Below, in pieces: positions 9,405-18,736 of a DNA stretch of 64,000 nt. The stretch covers positions 168,615-232,614 of the forward strand of contig CAVOPT010000022.1 in the NCBI GenBank assembly GCA_963698165.1. Reading direction: 5' to 3'. A program made the position numbers and the translations under genes. The stretch comes from JAAYUJ01 sp963698165. GTDB lineage: Bacteria; Desulfobacterota; Syntrophobacteria; Syntrophobacterales; Syntrophobacteraceae. Numbering within the stretch: the first letter of the stretch is position 1; each line of letters begins with the position of its first letter. The notes under the pieces were generated by a model. It was not told the origin of the DNA. It was given only the letters and a program-made list of their open reading frames with translations, and searched no databases.

Positions 9405-9553
9405 ACGGTTGACTTATGCACATCCGAACTCCCCTCCCTCGATGGGAGGGGGTGGGGGAGGGTGAAAAGTGAATGAGATCGCCCCCCTCCCCTAACCCCT
9501 CCCGCCACGGGGAGGGGAACAATGGTTGGAGGACTCTCTCATGTACAATACAT
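9405..9553. repeat. MITE-like palindromic element, copy 1 (decayed right end)
   Basis: About 149 nt aligned along its whole length with the copy at 55366-55516: shared left end GTTGACTTA, shared arm CCCCTCCCT-loop-GGGAGGGG, shared centre TGAAAAGTG(A/T)ATGAGATCGC, and inverted right arm. The right terminal repeat has drifted (CATGTACAATACAT against CTTAAGTCAACAGCAT). It lies between the TIR-STAND gene and the comEA-like gene. Confidence 0.7.
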
Positions 9554-9707
9554 TGACCAGCCTAGTCCGCACCGTCGGGCGGAAGGCTCAACGAGAAATC
9601 TGAAAAGCTCTTCTTCCCCTGCGATCACCCATCCCGTGGCTCTTGCTGCGTTCTCATTCTCCGCAGCTGGAGTCCACACAACGATCACCATGACTGTCGG
9701 ATGTGCT

Positions 9708-10316
9708 CTAATCGATTGTCTCGATGGTGTGGTTTCCTCCAGACACCGCCAAGTATTCCCTCCACTTTTCCACCGTCCTGGGACCGACCCCGGGGATTTC
9801 CTCCAATTCATCCAGGTTCCCCCACGGCCTCTGCAACCGCCGGGACACGATCGCTTCCGCCATGGTCCGCGTCATCCGCGGCACCAGGGTGAGATCTTGG
9901 ACGGTCCCCCGGTTCAGGTCCAGCTTTTCTCCGAGAAAAAGACGGTGTGCGGCATCCGCCGTTTCGAGAGACGCTTCCACCCCGGTTGGAGTGTCAGCCC
10001 TGACCCGGATCCTTTGCCCTGATTGGATTCGCTCTCCGGCCACGGCCCCGAGGGCGTCCATGGGGATTCGGTCCGTTCCCCTCAGGATGCCGCCGGCAAT
10101 CCGGACGGCGTTCCCCACCAATGCGGTTGAAGGGTCGAGAAGATAGACGCCGGGCCGTGGGACGTCACCCTCGACAGTGACAACCGTGGGAGCCGGGGCG
10201 GGCGCAGGGGCAGGGGCGTGCCGCAGGAACGAGCGGAGCGCGAAGACGGAGAAAAGAACGGTGCCCAAAAGGGTGATGAGCAACCACTGCCTTTCGGGAA
10301 TTCGGCGGTTCCACAT
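9708..10316 (-). CDS. ComEA-like helix-hairpin-helix DNA-binding protein
   Basis: A 202-residue protein with one N-terminal membrane anchor (LLITLLGTVLFSVFAL), an Ala-Pro repeat linker, an SLBB-like domain (VTVEGDVPRPGVYLL) and a C-terminal helix-hairpin-helix (LDELEEIPGVGPRTVEKW). ComEA proteins bind DNA outside the inner membrane during uptake; single-anchor versions also occur in non-competent bacteria, so competence is not implied. The ATG directly abuts the cimA stop codon (TAG then ATG), so translation is probably coupled to cimA. No other competence gene is in the window. Confidence 0.8.
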   Translation of the reverse strand: MWNRRIPERQWLLITLLGTVLFSVFALRSFLRHAPAPAPAPAPTVVTVEGDVPRPGVYLLDPSTALVGNAVRIAGGILRGTDRIPMDALGAVAGERIQSGQRIRVRADTPTGVEASLETADAAHRLFLGEKLDLNRGTVQDLTLVPRMTRTMAEAIVSRRLQRPWGNLDELEEIPGVGPRTVEKWREYLAVSGGNHTIETID

Positions 10317-11900
10317 CTATCTTTGATTCTGCTTTTCGTCTTTGTACATCTTGTAATTGATGCTGTCCACCAGGGCCTGCCAGCTCGCCTCCAGGATGTC
10401 GTGGGACACCCCCACGGTTCCCCAGTGATCGTTCACGTCGTGGGACTCGATGAGCACCCGAACCCGGGCTGCCGTCCCGTCCCGTCCCGGAAGCACCCGC
10501 ACCTTGTAGTCGCTCAATTCCATGTCCTTCAGCTGCGGGTAAAATTTTTCCAGGGCTTTGCGCAAAGCGTTGTCCAGGGCATTCACGGGCCCGTCGCCCA
10601 GGGCGGCGGTGTGTTCCATCTGCCCCCCCACCTTGACCTGGATGGTTGCTTCGGCGACAGGGGTCACTTCCTCACTGATCTTGTGATCGATGACCCGGAA
10701 TCCCTCCAGTTCAAAATACCGCTTGCTTTTTCCCATCGCCTTGTTGATGAGGAGCTCGAAGCTCGCCTCCGCGGCTTCGAACTGAAATCCCTGGTGCTCC
10801 AGTTCCTTGAGCTCCTCCAGGACCTGCATGGCCACCGGGTCTTTCTTGGAAAGATTGAGGCCGAACTCCTCCGCCTTACGCTTGATGGCCGCCCGCCCCG
10901 ACAGGTCGGAGATGAGCACGCGGCGCTTGTTGCCGACCAGGGTCGGATCGATGTGCTCGTACGTGATGGGATTGCGCTCCACGGCGCTGATGTGGACGCC
11001 CCCCTTGTGAGCGAAGGCACTGCGGCCCACGAAAGGCTGGTAGCGGTTGCCCGGCACGTTGGCGAGCTCCAGTATAAAGCGGCTTACAGGGCGGAGCTTT
11101 ACAAGGTTTTCAGGGGATAGACAGGGGACGCCCATTTTGAGGCAAAGGTTTGGAATGATGGAGCACAGGTTGGCGTTGCCGCAGCGTTCCCCCACTCCGT
11201 TGATGGTTCCCTGCACCTGCACGGCCCCCATCTCGACGGCGATGAGGGAGTTTCCCACCGCCAGGTCGGAATCGTTGTGGACGTGGATCCCGAGAGGCGC
11301 AAGGGGAAGGCGTTCCTTCACCGCCTGCATGGCTTCGCGGATGGTGTGGGGGAGGCTGCCCCCATTGGTGTCGCACAGGATGATGCAGTCGGCCCCTGCC
11401 TCCACTGCCTTCTCCAGCGTGGCCAGGGCGTAGTGGGGATCGTCCTTGAACCCGTCGAAGAAGTGCTCGGCATCATAGAAAAGGCTCCTGGCATGGGGAC
11501 GCAGATAGGCCAGGCTGTCGCCGATGATCTGAAGATTCTTTTCGGGGCCCACGCGAAGGGCTTCTCGGACGTGTACACCCCAGGACTTCCCGAAGATGGT
11601 GATCACGGGGGTTTGCGCCTTGAGAAGGGCCCTGATGTTCTCGTCGGATTCCGGCGTTCGGCTCGGGTGGTGCGTGCTCCCGAAGGCGGCGATCTCCGCT
11701 CGCTTCAGCTGGTAGAGCCGGATTTCCTGGAAAAACCCCACATCCTTCGGGTTCGATCCCGGCCACCCCCCCTCGATGTAGTGGATCCCGAGGTCGTCCA
11801 GTTTGAGAGCGATGCGGACCTTGTCCTCCATGGAAAGGGAAAAATCCTCGGCTTGCGTCCCGTCCCGAAGCGTTGTGTCGTAGATCTCTATATCTTGCAC
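10317..11900 (-). CDS. cimA: (R)-citramalate synthase
   Basis: A 527-residue enzyme of the LeuA/HCS family. It condenses pyruvate with acetyl-CoA to (R)-citramalate, the threonine-independent entry to isoleucine. YDTTLRDGTQAEDFSLS carries the catalytic Arg-Asp pair, HVHNDSDLAVGNS supplies the metal-binding histidines, and NGVGERCGNANL is family-typical. The C-terminal ~130 residues form the LeuA-type allosteric domain. GTG at 11900 is chosen: GAGGGGG lies just upstream and the protein then starts at VQDIEIYDTTLRDG, as relatives do; the longer in-frame extension is unlikely. It lies 43 nt after lysC and abuts the comEA-like gene. Confidence 0.93.
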   Translation of the reverse strand: MQDIEIYDTTLRDGTQAEDFSLSMEDKVRIALKLDDLGIHYIEGGWPGSNPKDVGFFQEIRLYQLKRAEIAAFGSTHHPSRTPESDENIRALLKAQTPVITIFGKSWGVHVREALRVGPEKNLQIIGDSLAYLRPHARSLFYDAEHFFDGFKDDPHYALATLEKAVEAGADCIILCDTNGGSLPHTIREAMQAVKERLPLAPLGIHVHNDSDLAVGNSLIAVEMGAVQVQGTINGVGERCGNANLCSIIPNLCLKMGVPCLSPENLVKLRPVSRFILELANVPGNRYQPFVGRSAFAHKGGVHISAVERNPITYEHIDPTLVGNKRRVLISDLSGRAAIKRKAEEFGLNLSKKDPVAMQVLEELKELEHQGFQFEAAEASFELLINKAMGKSKRYFELEGFRVIDHKISEEVTPVAEATIQVKVGGQMEHTAALGDGPVNALDNALRKALEKFYPQLKDMELSDYKVRVLPGRDGTAARVRVLIESHDVNDHWGTVGVSHDILEASWQALVDSINYKMYKDEKQNQR

Positions 11901-11943
11901 CGGATACCCCCTCGTCGTTCTGAAGCTGAAGGCTGTTGGCCGA

Positions 11944-13197
11944 TCAAGTCTCTTCCCGGATGAGAATCCTCTCATTGGGGGGCTTTTCCAGCTGAAATCC
12001 GTCGTGGAGGACCCGAACGGCGAGCTCCGTGTACTTTTCGTCGATGATCACGGAGATCTTGATCTCGGAGGTGCTGATCATTTTAATGTTGATGTTTTCC
12101 TTGGCGAGGATGTCGAACATCTTGCTGGCGACCCCGCTGTGACTCCGCATGCCCAGACCGATGAGGGAAATCTTGGAAATGTTTGGGTTGCTGTGGACCC
12201 GTCCGGCCCCAATCTCCTCCCCTACCTGCCTGGCCACTTCCATGGTCTTTTCATAGTCTTTCTGGGGTACCGTGAACGAGATGTTGGCCTTACCCAGGAC
12301 GCTTCCCCGCCCCTGCACGATGAGGTCGATGTTGATCTCCTCCTCGGAGAGGGGCCTGAAAAGCCTCGCCGCCATTCCGGGAGTATCGGGGACATCGGTG
12401 AGCGTGATGCGGGCTTCATTCTTGTTGTAGGTGATACCGGAGACGACCACCTTCTCCATTTCCTCATCCTCCTTGGTGACCAGCGTGCCCGGGACATCGG
12501 TGAACGAAGAGAGCACCATGATGGGAACCCCGTGCTTCATGCCGAACTCCACCGACCGCAAGTGGAGCACCTTGGCTCCCATGCTGGCCATTTCGAGCAT
12601 CTCCTCGTAACTGATTTTTTCAAGCTTTCTCGCTTTGGAGTATATGTTCGGGTCCGTGGTGAAAACGCCCTCCACGTCCGTGTAGATTTCGCACAGTCCA
12701 GCGCCGAGGGCGGCGGCCAGGGCCACGGCCGACGTGTCCGAGCCGCCGCGGCCCAGCGTGGTGATGTTGCCTTCGTCGTCGTAGCCCTGAAAACCGGCCA
12801 CCACCACGATCTTGCCTTCCTCGAGCTTCTCCTTCACCGGGAGTGTTTCAATCCAGCTGATGCGTGCTTCGCCGTGATGATGATCCGTCATGATCCCGGC
12901 CTGGTACCCCGTCATGGAAACGGCTTCCATCCCGAGCTCCTTGACCGCCATGCTGAAAAGGGCAATGGTGATCTGTTCGCCGGTGGACAGGAGCACGTCC
13001 AGCTCCCTCGGGTCTGGATTGGCGCTCATCTCCCGTGCCAGACCGATCAGTCGGTCCGTCTCACCAGCCCGCGCCGAGAGAACCACCACCAGACTGTCAC
13101 CCGCTCTTCTCCGCTGCACCACCCGGCGAGCGACCGATTGAATCCTCTCCACGTTCGCCACGGAAGTCCCGCCATATTTTTGGACAATCAGCGCCAT
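11944..13197 (-). CDS. lysC: Aspartate kinase
   Basis: A 417-residue enzyme that phosphorylates aspartate, the first step to lysine, threonine, methionine and diaminopimelate. The N-terminus MALIVQKYGGTSVA holds the family signature; LGRGGSDTSAVALAAALGA and YTDVEGVFTTDPN line the substrate and nucleotide sites. Two ACT domains fill the last ~150 residues and would bind lysine and/or threonine for feedback control. The ATG at 13197 is preferred to one 18 nt upstream because homologs begin at MALIVQKYGG and GGAGG sits 10 nt before it. It is followed by cimA, so two branch-entry enzymes sit together. I saw no lysine riboswitch upstream. Confidence 0.95.
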   Translation of the reverse strand: MALIVQKYGGTSVANVERIQSVARRVVQRRRAGDSLVVVLSARAGETDRLIGLAREMSANPDPRELDVLLSTGEQITIALFSMAVKELGMEAVSMTGYQAGIMTDHHHGEARISWIETLPVKEKLEEGKIVVVAGFQGYDDEGNITTLGRGGSDTSAVALAAALGAGLCEIYTDVEGVFTTDPNIYSKARKLEKISYEEMLEMASMGAKVLHLRSVEFGMKHGVPIMVLSSFTDVPGTLVTKEDEEMEKVVVSGITYNKNEARITLTDVPDTPGMAARLFRPLSEEEINIDLIVQGRGSVLGKANISFTVPQKDYEKTMEVARQVGEEIGAGRVHSNPNISKISLIGLGMRSHSGVASKMFDILAKENINIKMISTSEIKISVIIDEKYTELAVRVLHDGFQLEKPPNERILIREET

Positions 13198-13918
13198 GAA
13201 TCCTTGGTCCTCCATTCACTCCGTGCTTTGGTGCCTTGCCTGATTTCTCTCGTTGTTGGGAAGCCGACGGCCGAGCTCTCAGCTGGAGAAAGACAAAGGC
13301 GTATCTAACCGGAACTAGAAAGTATTTTTTCCTAACACAATCGCACCTGGAATGGTACAGCATTTTTTGTGGGTCCTGACCAGGGATTGGACCCTGACGG
13401 AAAACCCCGAGGCAACCTCCCCCGTTTGCGGGTGGGGGCCCCAGCCCAGCGCCCGCTGTTGACCGCAAAGAGGTCAGATAGCCCCTGACATGAGCCATTG
13501 ATGCCTCCCGTGCTCTGTGTTATGGTCTGACACCACGGGTGGTTTCACGTCAACTTCGCAACATTCCCTGCCATGACCACGGCGGTGCGATACAAGACAA
13601 TCGGGCGGTCCCCCTTTCCCGGCACGGCCGGAAGGGCACCACCAGTTCCCGGAACTGGAGCTTCTTGACTTGGCAATGCACACGTTCTTACGTCTCGAAA
13701 GAAAGCTGCTTTTGATTTCACTGCAATGGAAGGAGGTGATGGTCGCAGAGCTGGAACGGAGGCACCTGCCCCGGCGAGCCGCGCGCGACGGCAGGGGGCA
13801 GGCAGGTCCACTTGTGCAGGGGCGCACCTATTCTCGGGCTGAGGAATGACGGGCACCCATGCGGGTTCACCCTCGTGGCGCATCGTGCGCCGGTGGTGGT
13901 TGTTCAAGAGGAGGAAAT
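13198..13918. other. Intergenic region between divergent lysC and yeiH-like gene
   Basis: About 720 nt without a convincing gene. It holds an inverted repeat GGGTCC/GGACCC near 13372-13396, a hairpin CCCCCG-TTTG-CGGGTGGGGG near 13420, and a weak possible promoter for the exporter gene (TTGACT at 13665, 17-nt spacer, TTACGT). Confidence 0.4.
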
Positions 13919-15676
13919 ATGGCTCAAAACGGTGTGAAATCGGCGCCAGAAAAGGATTATGTGGTCATTGACAGTGGGAAGACCACTCTCAGGGATCTCT
14001 ACAAGAAAGAAGACTGGATGGCCGTCTGGATGGGGTTTTTGCTTCTCATCATCGGGCTGCTCATTTACCTGCCGCAGCCGCCGGAGAAAGCGGCCGAAAT
14101 CCCCAAATACAATGCCACTATGAAGGAAGAGGCCGCCAAGGCGCCCTTCAAAACGATCGAGTGGCATAACGCCTCATCAGCCAAGCGCGGAGTTCGGGCA
14201 ACCAACCAGGATTTCGCCAAGACCATTCAGAGCTTCCTGTCCGCGCCCAGCGACTGGGACACGAACCCGATAGACGCCCTCTACCGCAGCGAGGAAACCG
14301 CCAAGGCCATGGGCGCTCCCTTTAAAGACGCGGCTGACAAAGCCAAGGCCGCCGCCGAAGCCGCTCTGGCAAGTGCCAAGGACGCTCAAGCGGCCGCTGC
14401 CGCCGCGGGCTTCAAGGACGCAAATCTCAACGCCGCTGCCGAGAAGGAGATCAACGCCTGGCAGAAAGCCAAGGACGCCTCCTCCAAAGCCGAGAGCAAG
14501 TTCAAAGTCAAACCATATAACCGCATTCCATACCTGATTGGCCTGTGTATTATTCTCGCTGTATTCTTCGGCATCGGCAAAGCCATCATGGGCACCCCGT
14601 TCGGCCAGTTCGCCATCGCCTTCCCGGCGGTCTTCCTTCTTGCGATATTGGCCTACATGGCTGAAACCCAGGCCCTGATGAAATACTGGGGCTTCGGCTT
14701 TCCGCTGTGGGCCATCGCCTTCGGCCTGCTCATCAGCAACACGGTCGGCACCCCCAAATGGCTGCAGCCCGCGGTCTGCACCGAATTCTACATCAAGACC
14801 GGTCTCGTTCTGCTCGGCGCCGAGATCCTTTTCAACAAGATTCTAGCCATCGGCAAACCGGGAATCTTCATCGCCTGGATTTGCACGCCGATCACCCTGA
14901 TCCTGACCTACTGGTTCGGCCAGAAGATCATCAAAATGCCTTCCAAGACCCTGAACATAACCATCTCGTCCGACATGTCGGTGTGCGGAGTCTCGGCGGC
15001 CATCGCCACCGCCGCGGCCTGCCGGGCCAAAAAAGAGGAGCTGACGCTGGCCATCGGCCTTTCCATGGTATTCACGGCGATCTGCATGGTGGGCCAGCCG
15101 GCGTTTGCCAAGCTGGTGGGCATGCCGGAGATCCTGGCTGGAGCCTGGATGGGCAGCACCATCGACTCCACGGGAGCGGTAGCCGCGGCCGGTGCCTTTT
15201 TGGGTCAAAAGGCCCTCTACGTGGCGGCAACCATCAAGATGATCCAGAACGTGCTGATCGGTGTCGTGGCTTTCGCCGTGGCCGTGTACTGGTGCGCCAG
15301 GGTGGAGTGCACACCCGGCTCCAGCGTGAGTTGGTGGGAAATCTGGTACCGCTTCCCGAAGTTCGTTGTCGGCTTCATCACCGCCTCGATCGTTTTTTCC
15401 ATCATCGACCAGAGCGTGGGCAGCGATATGAGCACCGTCATGATCGACCACGGCGTTCTCAGGGGCTTCACCCGCATTGCGCGTGAGTGGTTTTTCGCCC
15501 TGGCGTTCACCTGCATTGGCCTCGAGACCGACTTCAGAGAGTTCGGCCATTACTTCAAGGGCGGCAAGCCCATCACTCTCTACGTATTCGGGCAGACCTT
15601 TCAGCTCTGCTTCACCCTGCTGATCGGCTATATCATGTTCTACCTCATTTTCCCGGAGATCACGGCCAAAATCTAA
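13919..15676 (+). CDS. YeiH-family putative sulfate/anion exporter with Ala-rich insertion
   Basis: A 585-residue membrane protein. After one helix (WMGFLLLIIGLLIYLP, about residues 39-55) comes a hydrophilic segment of ~135 residues rich in Ala and Lys, predicted as a long helix or coiled coil, then about ten more helices of the conserved UPF0324/YeiH family (VCGVSAAIATAAACRAKKEE, AGAWMGSTIDSTGAVAAAGA). Family members are annotated as sulfate exporters, but the substrate is rarely proven; in a sulfate- or sulfonate-using anaerobe an anion role is plausible. ATG 13919 follows GAGGAGGAAAT; an upstream in-frame ATG at 13859 has no such site. Two small genes follow closely and probably share the transcript. 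Confidence 0.85.
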   Translation: MAQNGVKSAPEKDYVVIDSGKTTLRDLYKKEDWMAVWMGFLLLIIGLLIYLPQPPEKAAEIPKYNATMKEEAAKAPFKTIEWHNASSAKRGVRATNQDFAKTIQSFLSAPSDWDTNPIDALYRSEETAKAMGAPFKDAADKAKAAAEAALASAKDAQAAAAAAGFKDANLNAAAEKEINAWQKAKDASSKAESKFKVKPYNRIPYLIGLCIILAVFFGIGKAIMGTPFGQFAIAFPAVFLLAILAYMAETQALMKYWGFGFPLWAIAFGLLISNTVGTPKWLQPAVCTEFYIKTGLVLLGAEILFNKILAIGKPGIFIAWICTPITLILTYWFGQKIIKMPSKTLNITISSDMSVCGVSAAIATAAACRAKKEELTLAIGLSMVFTAICMVGQPAFAKLVGMPEILAGAWMGSTIDSTGAVAAAGAFLGQKALYVAATIKMIQNVLIGVVAFAVAVYWCARVECTPGSSVSWWEIWYRFPKFVVGFITASIVFSIIDQSVGSDMSTVMIDHGVLRGFTRIAREWFFALAFTCIGLETDFREFGHYFKGGKPITLYVFGQTFQLCFTLLIGYIMFYLIFPEITAKI

Positions 15677-15680
15677 AGAC

Positions 15681-15971
15681 ATGAACACAAAGTGCGCATT
15701 CAATGACAACACTGTCTGCGGGGCTACGGCTCCGCAGACAGGTTTCGGCCCCTGGCTCAAGTTGATCATCGGGTTCGTGATGATCTGGGCGCTGATCTTC
15801 GGCGTTGGGTCGCTGGCCCGCCTTTTGCCCGGTGCCAAGCACATGGCGCAGGTGATCGACGAACGCGGCCTGAGGGCCACCGCCATTTACTACACGGACT
15901 TCGAGGAGCCTGCCGAGGGATCGGAACGCATCCGCGACAGCCTCGAATACATGCCGGGCAGCGGGAAGTGA
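15681..15971 (+). CDS. Small single-helix membrane protein of the exporter cluster, unknown
   Basis: A 96-residue protein not recognised from a named family. It has a short N-terminus with Cys5 and Cys13, one transmembrane helix (LIIGFVMIWALIFGVGSLA) and a charged C-terminal tail of about 45 residues. It starts 4 nt after the exporter stop codon, so it is almost certainly cotranscribed and perhaps translationally coupled. A role as an accessory subunit of the exporter is inferred from position only. Confidence 0.7.
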   Translation: MNTKCAFNDNTVCGATAPQTGFGPWLKLIIGFVMIWALIFGVGSLARLLPGAKHMAQVIDERGLRATAIYYTDFEEPAEGSERIRDSLEYMPGSGK

Positions 15972-16007
15972 CCCCAGCACCATTCCGCCATCCACCCTAG
16001 ATCGATC

Positions 16008-16595
16008 ATGAAGGACTTGGACAAGAAGAAGGAGCTCATCCTGGCGCGGGAGCTGGCGTTTGCCAATGCCGTTGGTGCAGCCGTGTTCGAGAAGCCCAGG
16101 GTCAGTTTCTGGATGGTGCTGGTCCCGTTGCTGTTCCTCTACTTCATCCACCGTATGCAGAAGTACAAGAGCGGCCGGATGAAGTTCGACGAAGACTTCA
16201 TGGTCACCCGGCGGCGGGCGTTGGAGCTGGCGATCGAGACTCTCGAATCGGACCAGCGGATAGACTTGAACCAGGCGGTCCATCAATACGGACTCTCGGA
16301 TGAACTCGAAAAGCCCTATGCCGCCTGGATGAACGTCCTGGTCGACCATTACCAGGACCTGCTGGCGGTCGAGGGCGACGACTATGACACCCTTGTGCGC
16401 AAGGCCTACCACACCCGTACCAACTATCTGCTGACCTTAAACCGGGTGCACACGGTGGAAAAAGAGTTCTACGCGGCCATCAAACCAAAGCTGGCCGCCG
16501 CTGAGGGCGCCGCCGAGATCATCGCCACCATGGAGAAGGAATCCCACCGGCTGCGGCGGGACCTCGCCGAACAGGTTTTCGCCGGACAGGATTGA
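16008..16595 (+). CDS. Conserved membrane-anchored helical protein, unknown
   Basis: A 195-residue protein with one hydrophobic helix near residues 35-48 (FWMVLVPLLFLYFIHRM) and a long Glu/Lys-rich helical remainder. I do not recognise a functional family. It is the third gene of the exporter cluster, 36 nt after the second and in the same direction. The ribosome site is weak, so the start is less sure than the frame. Its steady charged-helix composition and the operon layout argue for a real gene. Confidence 0.7.
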   Translation: MKDLDKKKELILARELAFANAVGAAVFEKPRVSFWMVLVPLLFLYFIHRMQKYKSGRMKFDEDFMVTRRRALELAIETLESDQRIDLNQAVHQYGLSDELEKPYAAWMNVLVDHYQDLLAVEGDDYDTLVRKAYHTRTNYLLTLNRVHTVEKEFYAAIKPKLAAAEGAAEIIATMEKESHRLRRDLAEQVFAGQD

Positions 16596-16967
16596 CAGAT
16601 CTTCGTGCCGGACAATGCCCCATGCCATTCCCCTGCCTCCCGACACCCCCCATGGCTCTTGGATTGTCTTGATTTCGGCTCCGGGAGGTTATAAACTACA
16701 ACTCTTTGTTCCCTGCGATCAGCCGGGATGCTGTACGTGCCGTGTTCGCGATCGATTTTTCAGGCACACCTCCCGGTTGCACCCAAGGTATGTCGATGCT
16801 TCCGCCCTCCTGAACACCGCGGGCTATGTGATATCCTGCAAGGCAGCCTGAAGATCCGCCATCTCCAGGCCTGTTTCTCCATTCGAACAAGGCCTGTCTC
16901 CACCTTAAACATTGGTGGCAGGTGGTCTTCTTCACACCAAGTCGATTCCTTTAACGGGGGATCTCTT
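16596..16967. other. Intergenic region before the radical SAM gene
   Basis: About 370 nt with no supported gene. One small hairpin, CCACC-TTAAACATT-GGTGG near 16899-16917, lies upstream of the next gene. The open frame running back from the radical SAM start has no ribosome site and a Cys/Arg-rich, non-protein-like translation. Confidence 0.35.
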
Positions 16968-18518
16968 ATGAAGATTCTGCTCGTTTACCCCAAAGTCCAG
17001 GAGACGTTCTGGAGCTTCAAGCATGCGCTTCGGGTCCTTCACCGTAAGGCGGCCTTCCCGCCTCTGGGTGCCCTCACCGTGGCGGCAATGCTACCGGAAT
17101 CCTGGGAAAAACGCCTTGTGGACATGAACGTGAGAACCCTTTCGGACACGGACCTCCTCTGGGCGGACTATGTGTTCATAAGCGCCATGATCGCCCAGAA
17201 GGATTCGGCCAGGCAAGTCATAGACCGTTGCAGGAGCCTGGGAGTGAAGACGGTCGGCGGTGGTCCCCTGTTTCTCCCTTATCGGGACGATTACCTCGAT
17301 GTGAACCACCTGGTCCTCGGCGAAGGAGAAATCACCGTCAAGGATTTTGTGGCCGACGTTCTGAGGGGTTCTCCCAGAAAGGTGTATGAAACCGATGAGC
17401 ACCCTTCCCTGGATGCCGTCCCCACTCCCCTGTGGGACATGATCGACATGGGGGACTACGCCAGCATGAGCATCCAGTTCTCTCGCGGATGTCCCTTCAA
17501 CTGCGAGTTCTGTGACATCATTGTCATGAACGGCAGGGTGCCGAGGACCAAAACGGACGAACAGATGCTGGCGGAGCTGGATGCTCTGTACCGGCGCGGA
17601 TGGAGGGGGCGGATCTTCATCGTCGACGACAATTTCATCGGGAACAAGAAAAAAGTCAAAACCCTCCTCCCGAAAATCATCGCCTGGCAAAACAGCACCG
17701 GCAGGCGCATGAGCTTCTTCACGGAGGCTTCCGTGGACTTGGCGGAAGATGATGAGCTCATGGACCTCATGGTTGCTGCCGGGTTCAGCAAGGTGTTCCT
17801 GGGGCTCGAAACGCCATCCGAGGAGAGTCTCAGGGAGTGCGGGAAATCGCAGAATCTCAAGCGAAGCCTTTCGGAATCCGTGCGCATCATCCAAAGCCGT
17901 GGTCTCGCGGTGATGGGCGGTTTCATCATCGGTTTCGACAATGATCCTCCCGATATTTTCCAGAGGCAGGTGAATTTCATACAGAGGAACGGCATTGTCA
18001 CGGCCATGATCGGCCTGCTGACCGCGGTTCCCGGCACCAGGCTCTACAGTAGGTTGGAACAGGAGGGGCGCCTTCTGTTCCAACCTTCTGGGGACAACAC
18101 GGACGTCATGGGAAGCCTCAATTTTGTTCCCAAGATGGACCGCCAGACCATCGTCAAGGGCTACAAATGGGTGATGAACACGATCTACTCTCCGGAGATG
18201 TACTACAAGAGGATCATCGAGTTCCTGAATCAGTACTGTCCCAAGGCTCAAACCAGCCTTGAATACAGCGATCTGCTCACCTTCCTGCGCTCCATCTGGT
18301 ACCTGGGGTTTGCGGATCGGCGCACGGACAGCAAGTACTACTGGCGCTTGCTGACGCAATCTCTTTCCCGTTACAGGAAGTCCTTTGCCGAAGCCATAGC
18401 CGTGGCGATCCACGGGTACCATTTTCGCAAGCTGTTTCATGACAACTGGATTCCCCTGGATTGGGAGAAGTGGTCCACCGAGCAGGATCTGCCGACTCCC
18501 AGCCGTTCCCTGGGGTGA
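16968..18518 (+). CDS. B12-binding-domain radical SAM protein
   Basis: A 516-residue protein with an N-terminal Rossmann-like cobalamin-binding domain (MKILLVYPK, then VGGGPLF), the radical SAM cluster motif CPFNCEFC in SRGCPFNCEFCDI (cysteines coordinating a 4Fe-4S cluster), and a C-terminal extension of ~150 residues of the DUF4070 type seen in this subfamily. Such enzymes use SAM radicals, often for methylation of unreactive carbons, but the substrate here is not identifiable. The domain His usual in cobalamin binders is not evident, so real B12 binding is uncertain. ATG 16968 follows a GGGGG stretch by about 7 nt; the long upstream open frame is spurious. Confidence 0.85.
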   Translation: MKILLVYPKVQETFWSFKHALRVLHRKAAFPPLGALTVAAMLPESWEKRLVDMNVRTLSDTDLLWADYVFISAMIAQKDSARQVIDRCRSLGVKTVGGGPLFLPYRDDYLDVNHLVLGEGEITVKDFVADVLRGSPRKVYETDEHPSLDAVPTPLWDMIDMGDYASMSIQFSRGCPFNCEFCDIIVMNGRVPRTKTDEQMLAELDALYRRGWRGRIFIVDDNFIGNKKKVKTLLPKIIAWQNSTGRRMSFFTEASVDLAEDDELMDLMVAAGFSKVFLGLETPSEESLRECGKSQNLKRSLSESVRIIQSRGLAVMGGFIIGFDNDPPDIFQRQVNFIQRNGIVTAMIGLLTAVPGTRLYSRLEQEGRLLFQPSGDNTDVMGSLNFVPKMDRQTIVKGYKWVMNTIYSPEMYYKRIIEFLNQYCPKAQTSLEYSDLLTFLRSIWYLGFADRRTDSKYYWRLLTQSLSRYRKSFAEAIAVAIHGYHFRKLFHDNWIPLDWEKWSTEQDLPTPSRSLG

Positions 18519-18736
18519 GCGCCGCGTCCGTGTCGTCACACCCCCGGGGAGAGGCCCTGCAGGTGTCCGACCTGTCGCGGCTTGCCGGCGGCCATGGGCG
18601 AGTCCAGGCCGTTTGGAAAGCGAGAGCCGATCGGTTTCGTGCCTCGCGGAGGGATATTGTCCTCCAAGAAGCCCTCTTGCGGTGGACCGCGTTGAGGGAA
18701 AACACCAATTCTTAGAACCTTTGAGAAGGAGGGACC

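Noticed and set aside
12004..13308. 434-codon plus-strand open frame opposite lysC
   Set aside because: Antisense shadow of a high-GC gene: His/Asp/Gly-rich, no domain, no ribosome site.
13198..13330. Lysine riboswitch in front of lysC
   Set aside because: The conserved junction sequences and five-stem layout could not be found in the leader.
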